Source of the DNA: Actibacterium ureilyticum
Lineage (GTDB): Bacteria; Pseudomonadota; Alphaproteobacteria; Rhodobacterales; Rhodobacteraceae
Assembly: GCF_002285435.1 (NCBI RefSeq)
Contig: NZ_NSBT01000024.1
Location: 248,001 to 312,000, forward strand
Direction: 5' to 3'
DNA: 64,000 bases
The notes under the pieces were generated by a model. It had not been told where the DNA came from. It did not search any database and saw only the letters and a program-made list of their open reading frames with translations. Shown one piece after another: positions 9,991 through 19,260 of the stretch. How positions within the stretch are numbered: position 1 is the first letter of the stretch; the number at the start of each line of letters is the position of its first letter. The translations under genes were made by a program, and so were the position numbers.

Positions 9991-10149
9991 ATGCGCGGGC
10001 TGATCCTTGCCGTTCTGCTGTTGCTGCTGATCCCCATCATGGGGCGCATCCTGCCGGCCAGCTTCTATACGCTCAGCGCGCTGCTTTTGCTGCTGGCACT
10101 GATCTGTGCGCTGGCCGGGCTGCGCCACATGCGGCGCGGGGCGCGGTGA
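9991..10149 (+). CDS. Small hydrophobic membrane protein, 52 residues
   Basis: Starts at the ATG at 9991, two bases after the previous stop codon. It encodes two predicted transmembrane helices (residues 3-18 and about 26-44) and a basic tail, HMRRGAR. I do not recognise a family. Close spacing puts it in the same operon as the GMC oxidoreductase and the Tat-signal protein. It could be a membrane anchor, or it may be unrelated. Confidence 0.5.
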   Translation: MRGLILAVLLLLLIPIMGRILPASFYTLSALLLLLALICALAGLRHMRRGAR

Positions 10150-10152
10150 TCC

Positions 10153-10175
10153 GCCCGGCCCATCAAGGGCCGGGC
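10153..10175. terminator. GC hairpin between the small membrane protein and ileS
   Basis: The arms GCCCGGCCC and GGGCCGGGC pair perfectly around an ATCAA loop between convergent genes. There is no T-run on either side, so it may act as a weak or factor-assisted terminator. Confidence 0.5.
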
Positions 10176-10182
10176 AGTAAAG

Positions 10183-13149
10183 TTACCCAAGCGCGGCGTC
10201 GCAGCGCGCGCAGGTGCCCGGATGGCTGTGGCTGCCCACATCGGGCAGGATCTTCCAGCAGCGCTGGCATTTCTCGCCCTCGGCCTTCTCGAAGACCACG
10301 CCGACGCCTTCGACCTCGGGCAGGCGGAACGCCTCGGCCGGCAGCGGGTCGCCGGTCAGAACCACGTCCGAGGTGATGCAGACATCCGCGAAATCCACCG
10401 ATTTCAGCGCCGCCAGAACCTCGGCCTCGCGCACGTGAACGACCGGCGCGGCCTCCAGGCTGGCACCGATCACCTTGTCGCGGCGCTGGATTTCCAGGGC
10501 CGAGGTCACGACCCGCCGCACCCGGCGGATGCCGTCCCATTTGGCCGCCAGCGGCTCGTCCAGCCAATCGGCGGGCGTTTCGGGGAAATCGACCAGATGG
10601 ACCGAGCTGTCATCGCCCGGGAACCGTTCCAGCCAGACCTCTTCCATCGTGAAGACCAGGATCGGCGCCAGCCAGGTGGTCAGACGCTGGAACAGGATAT
10701 CCAGCACCGTGCGCGCCGCGCGGCGTTCGGGCGTATCCCCATCGCAATACAGAACGTCCTTGCGCACATCGAAATAGAACGCCGAAAGCTCCACGGTGCA
10801 GAAATTGAACAGCGCCTGGAACACACCCTGGAAATCGAACTGGGCATAGCCGGTACGCACCTTGTGATCCAGCTGCGCCAGCCGGTGCAGCACCCAGCGT
10901 TCCAGTTCCGGCATGTCGGCGGCGTCCACACGGTCGGCCTCGGAAAAGGCCGAAAGCGAGCCCAGCATGAACCGCATCGTGTTGCGCAACCGGCGATAGC
11001 TGTCGGCGACCCCTTTCAGGATTTCGGGCCCGATCCGCTGGTCGGCGGTATAGTCGGTCTGCGCCACCCACAGCCGCAGAATATCGGCGCCGTATTGCTT
11101 CACGACCTCTTCGGGCAGGATCGTGTTGCCGAGCGATTTGGACATCTTGTTGCCCTTCTCGTCCAGCGTGAAGCCATGGGTCACCACGTTGCGATAGGGC
11201 GCGCGGCCCAGCGTGCCACAGGCCTGCAGCAGCGAGGAATGGAACCACCCGCGATGCTGGTCGGTCCCTTCCATATAGACATCCGCGATCCCGTCGGGCG
11301 CGCCATCGGCCCGGTCGCGCAGGACAAAGGCGTGGGTCGAGCCGCTGTCGAACCACACGTCCAGCACGTCAAAGACCTGCTCCCAGTCCTCGGCATTGTA
11401 CTCATTGCCCAGGAACCGTTCCTTGGCGCCCGCCGCGTACCAGCAATCGGCGCCTTCGGCCTCGAACGCGGCGCTGATGCGGGCGTTGACGGCATCGTCG
11501 CGCAGCAGGAACCCGTCATCGGTGGGCAGCGCGCCCTTGCGGGTGAAACAGGTCAGCGGCACGCCCCAGGCGCGCTGTCGGCTCAGCACCCAGTCGGGCC
11601 GCGCCTCGATCATCGAATGCAGGCGGTTGCGCCCGCTTTGCGGCCACCATTTCACCAGCTTGTCGATCGAGCTGAGCGCGCGGGTGCGGATGGTGGTGCC
11701 ATAGGTGTCCTGCCCATCGCCCACGGGCCGGTCGATGGCGGCAAACCATTGCGGCGTGTTGCGATAGATGACGGGCGCCTTGGACCGCCAGGAATGCGGG
11801 TAGGAGTGCTTGATCTTGCCGCGCGCCAGCAGGCCGCCGACCTCGATCAGCTTGTCGATCACCGCCTTGTTGGCATCCCCCTCGCCGCCCTTGCGCGACA
11901 GGATGTATTTACCGCCAAAGAACGGCAGATCGGCGCGGAAGCTGCCATCGTCCATCACGTTATAGGTGATGACCTGATCCAGCATGTTCAGATCGCGGTA
12001 AAGCTCGTATTCCTCCATCCCGTGAGAGGGCGCGCAATGCACAAAGCCCGTGCCTTCGGTGTCGGTCACGAAATCGGCGGCGCGGAAGTCGCGGATGTCG
12101 TCCCATTCGCCATTGCCGCCCTCGGCGCCGGCCAGCGGGTGCTGCAAGGACAGACCGGCAAGTTCGTCGGCAGGAACCGTGCGGACGCGCCTCCACTGGC
12201 TGTCTTCAAGGCGCGCGCGCTTCAACACATCAGCGGCAAGCTTGTCAGCCAAGATAAACCTTTCACCCACTTCGGCCCAACACTCGTTGGGTGTTCCGGT
12301 GACTTCGTAAAGACCGTAGTCGAAGCTTTCACCATAGACGACCGCCTTGTTCGACGGGATCGTCCAAGGCGTGGTTGTCCAGATCACAACGTGAGCATCT
12401 TCCAAAGATGGACCATTTCTTTGTTCGCCGCAAATTTGGCCATCAGGCCCAACAGCCAAAAGTGCCGACGGCGCGTCCACGACCCGGAACTTCACCCAGA
12501 TCGTGAAGCTTTCCTTGTCGTGATATTCGACCTCGGCCTCGGCCAGGGCGGTCTGTTCGATGGGCGACCACATCACGGGCTTGGAGCCCTGATAGAGCGT
12601 GCCGTTCATCAGGAACTTCATGAACTCCTCGGCGATGACCGCCTCGGCGTGGTAATCCATCGTCAGATAGGGGTCGGCCCAGTTGCCGGTGATCCCCAGC
12701 CGCTTGAACTCATCGCGCTGGATATCCACCCATTCCTCGGCGAACTTGCGGCATTCCTGGCGGAAATCGACGACATCGACATCGTCCTTGTTGCGGCCCT
12801 TCTTGCGGTACTGCTCCTCGATCTTCCATTCGATGGGCAGCCCGTGACAATCCCAGCCCGGCACATAGCGGCTGTCGAAGCCCATCATCTGATGGCTGCG
12901 CACGATCATGTCCTTGATCGTCTTGTTCAGCGCGTGGCCGATATGCAGGTGGCCGTTGGCATAGGGCGGGCCGTCATGCAGGATGAACGGCTTGCGGTCG
13001 CCCGCGGTGTCGCGCAGGCGGTCGTACACCCCGATCCTGGCCCAGCGGTCCAGCCAGGCGGGCTCGCGTTTGGGCAGGCCCGCGCGCATCGGGAATTCGG
13101 TTTCGGGCAGGTTCAGCGTGTCTTTGTAGTCAGGCGTATCGGCGCACAT
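10183..13149 (-). CDS. ileS: Isoleucyl-tRNA synthetase
   Basis: Class I aminoacyl-tRNA synthetase charging tRNA-Ile, with a proofreading domain. It has about 988 residues. The HIGH motif (HLHIGHA, near residue 70), the editing-domain TTTPWTIPSN segment (near 240), KMSKS (KMSKSLGN, near 670) and a C-terminal zinc ribbon (CQRCWKI ... CARCD) are all present. I prefer the ATG at 13149, which has AAGGA about nine bases upstream and opens MCADTPDYK. An ATG seven codons further upstream (13170) has no ribosome binding site. The stretch about 12195-12485 has noticeably lower GC than the rest of the gene. Confidence 0.97.
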   Translation of the reverse strand: MCADTPDYKDTLNLPETEFPMRAGLPKREPAWLDRWARIGVYDRLRDTAGDRKPFILHDGPPYANGHLHIGHALNKTIKDMIVRSHQMMGFDSRYVPGWDCHGLPIEWKIEEQYRKKGRNKDDVDVVDFRQECRKFAEEWVDIQRDEFKRLGITGNWADPYLTMDYHAEAVIAEEFMKFLMNGTLYQGSKPVMWSPIEQTALAEAEVEYHDKESFTIWVKFRVVDAPSALLAVGPDGQICGEQRNGPSLEDAHVVIWTTTPWTIPSNKAVVYGESFDYGLYEVTGTPNECWAEVGERFILADKLAADVLKRARLEDSQWRRVRTVPADELAGLSLQHPLAGAEGGNGEWDDIRDFRAADFVTDTEGTGFVHCAPSHGMEEYELYRDLNMLDQVITYNVMDDGSFRADLPFFGGKYILSRKGGEGDANKAVIDKLIEVGGLLARGKIKHSYPHSWRSKAPVIYRNTPQWFAAIDRPVGDGQDTYGTTIRTRALSSIDKLVKWWPQSGRNRLHSMIEARPDWVLSRQRAWGVPLTCFTRKGALPTDDGFLLRDDAVNARISAAFEAEGADCWYAAGAKERFLGNEYNAEDWEQVFDVLDVWFDSGSTHAFVLRDRADGAPDGIADVYMEGTDQHRGWFHSSLLQACGTLGRAPYRNVVTHGFTLDEKGNKMSKSLGNTILPEEVVKQYGADILRLWVAQTDYTADQRIGPEILKGVADSYRRLRNTMRFMLGSLSAFSEADRVDAADMPELERWVLHRLAQLDHKVRTGYAQFDFQGVFQALFNFCTVELSAFYFDVRKDVLYCDGDTPERRAARTVLDILFQRLTTWLAPILVFTMEEVWLERFPGDDSSVHLVDFPETPADWLDEPLAAKWDGIRRVRRVVTSALEIQRRDKVIGASLEAAPVVHVREAEVLAALKSVDFADVCITSDVVLTGDPLPAEAFRLPEVEGVGVVFEKAEGEKCQRCWKILPDVGSHSHPGTCARCDAALG

Positions 13150-13460
13150 GTCCTGTGGTCCTTGGCTCATCTTGATCTGTCAGCGAGGGGCGGCGCGAGG
13201 GCTCAAACGCCTTGTCCCGGCGGCTCATGGGTGTCAGAGCGCCGGGTTGGTAATTCGAATGATGATCGCAAATGCGCGTGTCATGAGGGGCGTTATATGA
13301 TGCGACCGGGGGGCAGTAAAGCATCGTCTGTGTGCAGTTTTGTCACCTCTCGGACCCAACCCGCGCCGGGCCGGAAAAAGGCCTTGCGGTCAGCCCGGTC
13401 GTTTTTAAAAAGTTAATCCAAACCGACGCTTTGACCGCCATCTGAATTCCGGAGTAACCA
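13150..13460. other. Intergenic region between ileS and the RTX gene
   Basis: About 310 bases between two divergent genes, holding both promoters. An AT-rich palindrome TTTTTAAAAA lies at 13402-13411, about 50 bases before the RTX start. The RTX gene has GGAG at 13451-13454 as ribosome binding site. A 32-codon frame on the minus strand (about 13228 into ileS) opens with ATG but has no supporting features. No RNA gene is visible. Confidence 0.5.
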
Positions 13461-15863
13461 GTGCCCGCATCCACATTCTACGGATCGAAATCCGACGACA
13501 CGCTCGACTTTTCCCTGCAAACCGGCGGCGTTTTGGTCTCGGGCAAGGCTGGCGCCGACACGATCACCGGATCGTCCTTCGACGACCGGCTGATGGGCGG
13601 TGACGGCGGCGATCTGATTGCGGGCGGCGCGGGCGATGACACCCTGACTGGCGGCACGGGCGATGACATCCTGACCGGCGGCGCGGGACAGGATGCCTTC
13701 ACGATCGGTGGCAAGACCGAGTTTGTCGATGCATCCGCAAGCGGCGAGAGCGACCTGATCACGGATTTCGAATTGGGCGTCGATGTACTGACCCTGCGCC
13801 ATGTCGCGGGCGTGCCGTTCCTGCGCCTCAGGACGCTTGACGACATGCTGGCGCTGGCCGCGCAGGACCCTGCTTTTACGATCACCGATCAAAGCGACAG
13901 CCAGCTGACCATCGGCTATGACGACGGTACCGCCAGCCGTCAGATCGTGGTGCGGTTCGCGACCGCGCCCCCCGCCGACGCGAATGTGCACGATTTCACC
14001 GACGCGGACGAAAAGATCTATCTGAACGCCAAGGGCGCCGCTGCCGATATCCGCGGCTCGCAGCATGACGATTACCTGATCGGTACCGATGGCGGCGACC
14101 TGATCAACGGGAACGACGGCAAAGACAAGATCGCAGGCGGTATCGGATCGGACACGATGACCGGCGGCGAGGGCGCGGATGGCTTTCTGTTCGGCGGCAG
14201 AAACACGTTTTTCGACGCCGCGCAGGATGGCGATATCGACCGGATCACCGATTTCGAATTCGGCACGGATTCGCTGTCCTTTCGCAATGTCGGCGGCAAG
14301 AGCCTTTACCGCGTCTCCAGCCTGGAGGATCTGTTCGAACTGGCCGAAGATGACAGCCGCTTCAGCGTGACCGAGGGCGACGGGCAGGTCACGATCGATT
14401 ACAGCGACGGCACCGGCGCAACCGCGATCGTTCTGGAAACACCCGGCGCCCAGACCGCCGCGCCGGAATTCCTGCTGATGGTGTCGGCGGGGCAATCGCT
14501 GTCGGTCGGCGTGACCTATTGGCCAGACCGCGGCGTTGTCACCGATACGGCCGTCGACCCGACGCTGGCGCTGGCACTGGATTTCGGCAATGACCGGATT
14601 TCGGGCCGGGGCTGGTTGAAGAACGAGGTGGACAGCGCCGCCTTTCAGGGCTTTCAGCCGCTGCAGGAGCACGAGACCGAAACCCACGCCTCGGGCATGG
14701 TCCAGCAGGTTCTGGACGGCTATGCCGCCGACGGGTTGAGCGCCCCCACCATTGGGCATTTCCACGCCGGAACCGGCGGCGTTTCGATCCTGCAACTGAT
14801 GACATCGCAATCCGATCTTTACGCCAGCACCGATGCCGCACTGGCCGCGACCGCAACCGGACAGGTGTTCGTCGTACAGAACGACAGCGGCGCCTATGAC
14901 CACTTTGTCAACAACGCGGGCCAGGCCGATTTCTATGCCAGCTTCGACGCCGCGCCGATGCTTTTCGACAATTTCCGCATCCAGCTTGAACTGGCTGTGG
15001 AAGAGGCCCAGGCCCAGGGCTATGACCTTCTTCCGACGCTTGCGCTGACCTATATACAGGGCCAGGCCGATACCCATCTCGACCATGCGACATTCGGGTA
15101 TCAATACCTGCTGGAAACCTATTTCCAGATGGTCGACGCGGTTGCCGATGCGAGCTATGGCACCGATGTCGACACGCTGATCAGCCTGTCCCAGATGCGC
15201 GGCTATGGCGAAAAAGAGGTTTCGATCAGCCAGATCGAAACCATCGTCGATAACGAAAACGTCCATTTCGGCACGTCCGAGTTCCAGTTCCAGGCAAGCA
15301 ACCCGTCAAAAATCGGCAGCGATTACACGCATCTCAGCCCGGAAGGTTATCACCTGATGGGACAAAGCATCGGCGCCAAATGGTACGATGTCCTGAGCGG
15401 TAGCGAAGATGCACCCATTCTGATCGAAAGCGTTCGGAAAACCTCTGCCACCACGCTCGAGGTCACCTTCTCAGGGGTCGAGGGGCAATTGATCGCGGAT
15501 TCGTCCGCGTTTTCCGCCGCGGCCGGTGTCTCCGCGCCGGATAACTTCGGGTTCGACTTGTACAATTCGGCGCATCGGGTCGGGAGCGGCGTGCCGGATA
15601 TTGTCCATGCGGAAATCACTGGCGACAGCGAGGTCACGCTGGAATTCGACGCCGATCTGGACGGGGACTTTGTCCTTTATCTGGGACGGTACGAGCAGGA
15701 CCTGTCCGACGGGTCGATCGACGGTCTGTCACTGAACCGGTTCGGCGGCACCACGCTGCGCGATTCCGAAGCCGATGCGTTCAGCAGCGATGCCGCCGCA
15801 CGCGCCACCGAGGCCGACATTCACGAATACATCCCGACGCAATATTACGAGTTGATGTTCTGA
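13461..15863 (+). CDS. RTX (hemolysin-type Ca-binding repeat) protein with an SGNH/sialate-O-acetylesterase-like domain
   Basis: An 800-residue protein starting at GTG 13461 behind a GGAG site. Residues about 20-330 contain two tandem modules of about 165 residues. Each has RTX nonapeptide repeats (GGAGDDTLTGG and GGEGADGF types), then an ITDFE(L/F)G(V/T)D segment and a mixed strand region. From about 335, SAGQSLSVG resembles block I of SGNH/SASA-type esterases. DYTHLSPEGYHLMG near 621 supplies the expected Asp-x-x-His block. The last 140 residues are a beta-rich domain of unknown type. There is no cleavable signal, as expected for type I secretion, and no transporter gene lies nearby. The 3' end overlaps the convergent YcjF gene by 19 bases. 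A secreted carbohydrate esterase is inferred. Confidence 0.7.
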   Translation: MPASTFYGSKSDDTLDFSLQTGGVLVSGKAGADTITGSSFDDRLMGGDGGDLIAGGAGDDTLTGGTGDDILTGGAGQDAFTIGGKTEFVDASASGESDLITDFELGVDVLTLRHVAGVPFLRLRTLDDMLALAAQDPAFTITDQSDSQLTIGYDDGTASRQIVVRFATAPPADANVHDFTDADEKIYLNAKGAAADIRGSQHDDYLIGTDGGDLINGNDGKDKIAGGIGSDTMTGGEGADGFLFGGRNTFFDAAQDGDIDRITDFEFGTDSLSFRNVGGKSLYRVSSLEDLFELAEDDSRFSVTEGDGQVTIDYSDGTGATAIVLETPGAQTAAPEFLLMVSAGQSLSVGVTYWPDRGVVTDTAVDPTLALALDFGNDRISGRGWLKNEVDSAAFQGFQPLQEHETETHASGMVQQVLDGYAADGLSAPTIGHFHAGTGGVSILQLMTSQSDLYASTDAALAATATGQVFVVQNDSGAYDHFVNNAGQADFYASFDAAPMLFDNFRIQLELAVEEAQAQGYDLLPTLALTYIQGQADTHLDHATFGYQYLLETYFQMVDAVADASYGTDVDTLISLSQMRGYGEKEVSISQIETIVDNENVHFGTSEFQFQASNPSKIGSDYTHLSPEGYHLMGQSIGAKWYDVLSGSEDAPILIESVRKTSATTLEVTFSGVEGQLIADSSAFSAAAGVSAPDNFGFDLYNSAHRVGSGVPDIVHAEITGDSEVTLEFDADLDGDFVLYLGRYEQDLSDGSIDGLSLNRFGGTTLRDSEADAFSSDAAARATEADIHEYIPTQYYELMF

Positions 15864-16876
15864 TCCGCGCGCCCTTCGGCGTGTTTGTCGGACCCGAACA
15901 GGCCCGACAGCGCGCGCTGCACCAGCTTGCGGACCGAGGGGCGCTTTTCGTGCAGGAAGGGCAGCGGGCGGCAGACCTCGATCGCGGCGACGCCGACGCG
16001 GGCGGTCAGGGCGCCGTTGACCATCCCCTCGCCAAAGCGGCGTGACAGCTTGCCCAGGATGCCGCCGCCGATCAGCGGCTCGAGCATGTCGTCGCCCACC
16101 GCGACCGCGCCCGTGGCCACCAGATGCGTCATCACCGTGCGGGTCAGCCGCCAGTTGCCCAAGAGCCCCGAGCGCCCGCCATAAATCTCGGCAATGCGGC
16201 GGATCATCCGCAGGTTGGCGGTCAGCGCGGTGATCAGATCGGCCAGCGCCAGCGGCACCAGCGCGGTTACGGTGGCGACCTGGCGCGCGGCGGCCTCGAC
16301 CTCGGCCCGGGCGGCGGTATCGAGCGGCGCAAGCAGTTCGGCCTCGGCCAGGCCGATCAGGCCGTCGGCGTCGAACACCTCGGCCCGGCGTTCGGCCAGC
16401 CGGTCGCGGCCCCATTTCAGCTCGTCCCGGCCCGCGTAAAGCTGTTCCAGCTTGTCGACCACAGCGCGCGCGGCCTTCAGGTCGCCCTCGGCAATCGCGG
16501 CATTCGCGGCCTTGTGCACGCCATCCAGCCGCCGCAGCCGCGCAAAGCCCGACAGCTCGCGCAGCGCCACCAGCAGCAGCGCGCACAGCACCAGCCCCAC
16601 CAGCGTCAGCGCGACCGTGCCCAGCACCGTGTTGCGGTCCAGAAGCGTGGTGACGAAATCCCATGCGGCCACCGACACCACGAAGCTGATCAGCGCGCCC
16701 ACCGCCCACCAGAAGAACCGCGAGAGCGGCGAGGGGCGGCGCGCGCCCAGCACCGCCAGCGTCTGCATCGCGCGCCCCGTGGGCACATCCGTCGCCAGAT
16801 CCGGCACCGGCGGCGCGGTGGCGGGGGTTTCCTTCGACGCATCCTCAAGGTCGATCAGCACGGGGCCATTGGTCAT
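15845..16876 (-). CDS. YcjF-like membrane protein (DUF697, TIGR01620 type)
   Basis: A 343-residue inner-membrane protein. An acidic, proline-rich N-terminal tail of about 65 residues is followed by two transmembrane helices (FFWWAVGALISFVVSVAAW and the VALTLVGLVLCALLLVAL stretch). Then comes a helical domain with the VTALVPLALADLITALTANLRMIRRIAEIYGG core typical of DUF697. The ATG at 16876 overlaps the stop of ycjX (ATGA). YcjX and YcjF form a conserved pair in proteobacteria, often linked to envelope stress, with no settled biochemical role. Confidence 0.85.
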   Translation of the reverse strand: MTNGPVLIDLEDASKETPATAPPVPDLATDVPTGRAMQTLAVLGARRPSPLSRFFWWAVGALISFVVSVAAWDFVTTLLDRNTVLGTVALTLVGLVLCALLLVALRELSGFARLRRLDGVHKAANAAIAEGDLKAARAVVDKLEQLYAGRDELKWGRDRLAERRAEVFDADGLIGLAEAELLAPLDTAARAEVEAAARQVATVTALVPLALADLITALTANLRMIRRIAEIYGGRSGLLGNWRLTRTVMTHLVATGAVAVGDDMLEPLIGGGILGKLSRRFGEGMVNGALTARVGVAAIEVCRPLPFLHEKRPSVRKLVQRALSGLFGSDKHAEGRADQNINS

Positions 16877-18288
16877 GTCAGGCGGTCTCCGATCAGGAAT
16901 TCGGCGGCCTTGTCCAGCCGGATATGCGGTGGCCCCTCGCCCGGTTTCAGGGTCAGCCGGGCGGGCGCGAAACGCATGATGCTGTAATCGCCATCGAGCC
17001 ACGTGTCGCGCCCCGCCCGCGCCGCGCTGAGCAGATGGGCGGGATCCTGAGGCAGTTCGCCGGGATACATGGCGGCCTGCTTGCCGCTGTCCAGAAGCGT
17101 GCCGCGCACGCAATCCAGATCGCGCCCGTCATGGGTCAGGGTTTCTTCGACCGTGGCGCGCAGGGCGGCGATGGACATGGCGGTGGTTTTCGCGCCGGCG
17201 AAATCGGCGCGGTCCTTCGCCTCGCGCATCAGGGCGGTCATGATCGCGGTCAGGCGCGGGTGCTGTGTGTGGTGCAGATGGTCGGCCTTGGTCGCGGCGA
17301 ACAGGATCTTTTCCACCCGCTTGCCCAGCAAAAGCGTGCTGAGCCACGCGTTGCGCCCGGGCCGGAACGCGCCCAGGATATCGGCCATCGCGCGGCGCAG
17401 ATCGTCCAGCGCCTGTGGCCCGGCATGGATCGCGCCCAACGCGTCGACCAGCACGACCTGGCGGTCGATCTTGGCGAAATGGTCGCGGAAGAAGGGTTTG
17501 ACGACCTGGCGCTTATACGCCTCGAACCGGCGTTCGCATTCCCGCCAGAGCGACCCGCGCGGCGGTTTTTCCGTTGCGGGCAGCGGCGCGAAGGTCAGCA
17601 CGGGCGATCCGGCCAGTTCCCCCGGCAGCAGGAACCGCCCCGGGGTACAGTCGGAAAACCCCGCTTCGCGCGCGGCGTTCAGGTAATCGGTGAAGCCCGC
17701 GGCCAACGCCTGTGCCGCCGGTTCGTCCAGATTGGCGGTGGGATCGGTCGCGGCCAGCTGCGCCAGGAAATCCCTGGCCATCGTGCGGGTCTGGAGCCGC
17801 TGTAGGGTTTCGGCCGACCAGTCGGCGAAGCTTTTGTCCAGCAGGCCCAGATCCAGCAGCCATTCGCCGGGGTAATCGACGATATCCAGATGCACGGTGC
17901 GCGGCCCGGAAAGCGCGCCCAGCAACCCGCTGGGCTGCACCTTGAGCGACAGGCGCAATTCCGACACCGCGCGGGTGCTGTCGGGCCAATGCGGTTCGGC
18001 GCCCGTCAGCGCGGCCAGGTGGGTTTCATAGTCGAAGCGCGGTATCGTGTCGTCGGGCTGCGGCTGCAGATAGGCGGTGCGGATCGCCCCCGTCGCGGCG
18101 GCCTGTAATTGCGGCATCCGGCCTCGGTCCATCAGGTTGGCGACCAGCGAGGTGATGAACACCGTCTTGCCCGCGCGGCTGAGGCCCGTCACCCCCAGCC
18201 GGATCACCGGGTCGGAAAACACGCCCGTCACGCTGTCGGTCACGTTCCCGACCCCGCGCACCAGTCCGTCTGCCAGTTCACCAATCAC
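16873..18288 (-). CDS. YcjX-like P-loop GTPase (DUF463)
   Basis: A 471-residue P-loop protein. The Walker A motif GLSRAGKT is at about residues 34-41. The region DIVDYPGEWLLDL near 125 acts as a switch-like segment, and FAATKADHLHHTQHPRL near 310 resembles a G4 motif (TKAD). Relatives are stress-induced proteins shown structurally to bind GTP. It is translationally coupled to the downstream ycjF gene. The start is the ATG at 18288. Function in the cell envelope is suspected from the partner but not shown here. Confidence 0.85.
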   Translation of the reverse strand: MIGELADGLVRGVGNVTDSVTGVFSDPVIRLGVTGLSRAGKTVFITSLVANLMDRGRMPQLQAAATGAIRTAYLQPQPDDTIPRFDYETHLAALTGAEPHWPDSTRAVSELRLSLKVQPSGLLGALSGPRTVHLDIVDYPGEWLLDLGLLDKSFADWSAETLQRLQTRTMARDFLAQLAATDPTANLDEPAAQALAAGFTDYLNAAREAGFSDCTPGRFLLPGELAGSPVLTFAPLPATEKPPRGSLWRECERRFEAYKRQVVKPFFRDHFAKIDRQVVLVDALGAIHAGPQALDDLRRAMADILGAFRPGRNAWLSTLLLGKRVEKILFAATKADHLHHTQHPRLTAIMTALMREAKDRADFAGAKTTAMSIAALRATVEETLTHDGRDLDCVRGTLLDSGKQAAMYPGELPQDPAHLLSAARAGRDTWLDGDYSIMRFAPARLTLKPGEGPPHIRLDKAAEFLIGDRLT

Positions 18289-18369
18289 GCAACTGCCCCT
18301 TTGTATCTGGCCTCAAGATAGGCACGGGGGCGGGAAAGGAAAACCGCTCTTGTCGCGGCGCGGATGTTT

Positions 18370-18447
18370 TCGGGGGGAAGGGGCGCTGCCCCTCTGGGCC
18401 TTACGGCCCATTCACCCCGGAGTATTGGTGCCAAGAAGAAGGGGGGC
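18370..18447. repeat. Dispersed intergenic element, copy A
   Basis: Lies between the divergent ycjX and truA genes. It contains hairpins (GGGGCGCTGCCCC, GGGCCTTACGGCCC) followed by CCCCGGAGTATTGGTGCC and AAGAAGAA. The same core (CCGGAGTATT, GGCC, purine run) occurs at 40946-40990, 53672-53711 and 53849-53895. Confidence 0.65.
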
Positions 18448-18492
18448 GGGCGCCGATTGCGTTGGGCGGCAAAGCAGGCTAACCGGGGGGCC

Positions 18493-19260
18493 ATGCCGCG
18501 ATATGCCCTGAAAATCGAATATGATGGCGCGCCCTTTGCGGGGTGGCAGCGTCAGGCCGACCAGCCATCCGTGCAGGGCGCGGTCGAGGCCGCCTTGGCC
18601 AAGCTGGAGGCGAATGTGCCATCCATCGCCGCCGCCGGGCGCACCGATGCGGGGGTGCATGGGTTGGGCCAGGTGGCCCATTGCGAGATGGCGAAGGATT
18701 GGGACCCGTTCCGGCTATCCGAGGCGCTGAACCATCATCTGAAACCCGACCCGGTCGCGATCCTGCGGGCGGTGCGGGTGGCAGATGATTTCCACGCGCG
18801 GTTTTCAGCGGTCGAGCGGCAGTATCTGTTCCGGCTGGTCAGCCGCCGCGCGCCGGTCACGCATGAGCGCGGCAAGGTCTGGCAGGTGCAGTATCCGCTG
18901 GAGCTGGAGCCGATGCAGGAAGCCGCGCGGCATCTGCTGGGGCGGCATGATTTCACGACCTTCCGCGCCTCGATCTGTCAGGCGGCGAGCCCGATCAAGA
19001 CGCTGGACGCGCTGGATATCGAGGCGGTGGATATCCCCGAGGGGCGCGAGTTCCGGTTCCATGTCCGCGCCCGCAGTTTCCTCCACAACCAGGTGCGCAG
19101 CTTTGTCGGCACGCTGGAACGTGTGGGCGCCGGATCCTGGGCGCCGGGCGATGTGAAGGACGCGTTGGAGGCGTGCGACCGCGCGGCCTGTGGCCCCGTC
19201 TGCCCGCCGCAGGGGTTGTACCTGGCGCGGGTGGGCTACCCCGAAGACCCGTTCAGTTGA
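18493..19260 (+). CDS. truA: tRNA pseudouridine(38-40) synthase TruA
   Basis: Modifies uridines 38-40 in the anticodon arm of many tRNAs. It has 255 residues. The catalytic aspartate lies in GRTDAGVHG (Asp52), preceded by [12 protein letters not shown]. The [15 protein letters not shown] segment near residue 200 is the usual C-terminal motif. The ATG at 18493 fits the family start [12 protein letters not shown]; the frame is open further upstream through the intergenic element, which I exclude. The 3' end overlaps the convergent exonuclease-fusion gene by eight bases. Confidence 0.96.
   Translation: MPRYALKIEYDGAPFAGWQRQADQPSVQGAVEAALAKLEANVPSIAAAGRTDAGVHGLGQVAHCEMAKDWDPFRLSEALNHHLKPDPVAILRAVRVADDFHARFSAVERQYLFRLVSRRAPVTHERGKVWQVQYPLELEPMQEAARHLLGRHDFTTFRASICQAASPIKTLDALDIEAVDIPEGREFRFHVRARSFLHNQVRSFVGTLERVGAGSWAPGDVKDALEACDRAACGPVCPPQGLYLARVGYPEDPFS

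Noticed and set aside
13130-13324. A small minus-strand gene overlapping the start of ileS
   Set aside because: It has no ribosome binding site or conserved motif, and it covers the ileS promoter and start region.
10222-13416. A 1064-codon plus-strand open frame antisense to ileS
   Set aside because: It is the mirror of a highly conserved synthetase in a high-GC genome, where antisense frames stay open by codon bias. Its protein has no recognisable domain.
13461-14440. RTX repeat DNA as a tandem nucleotide repeat or CRISPR-like array
   Set aside because: The periodicity is that of glycine/aspartate nonapeptides in a coding frame; there are no conserved repeats with unique spacers.
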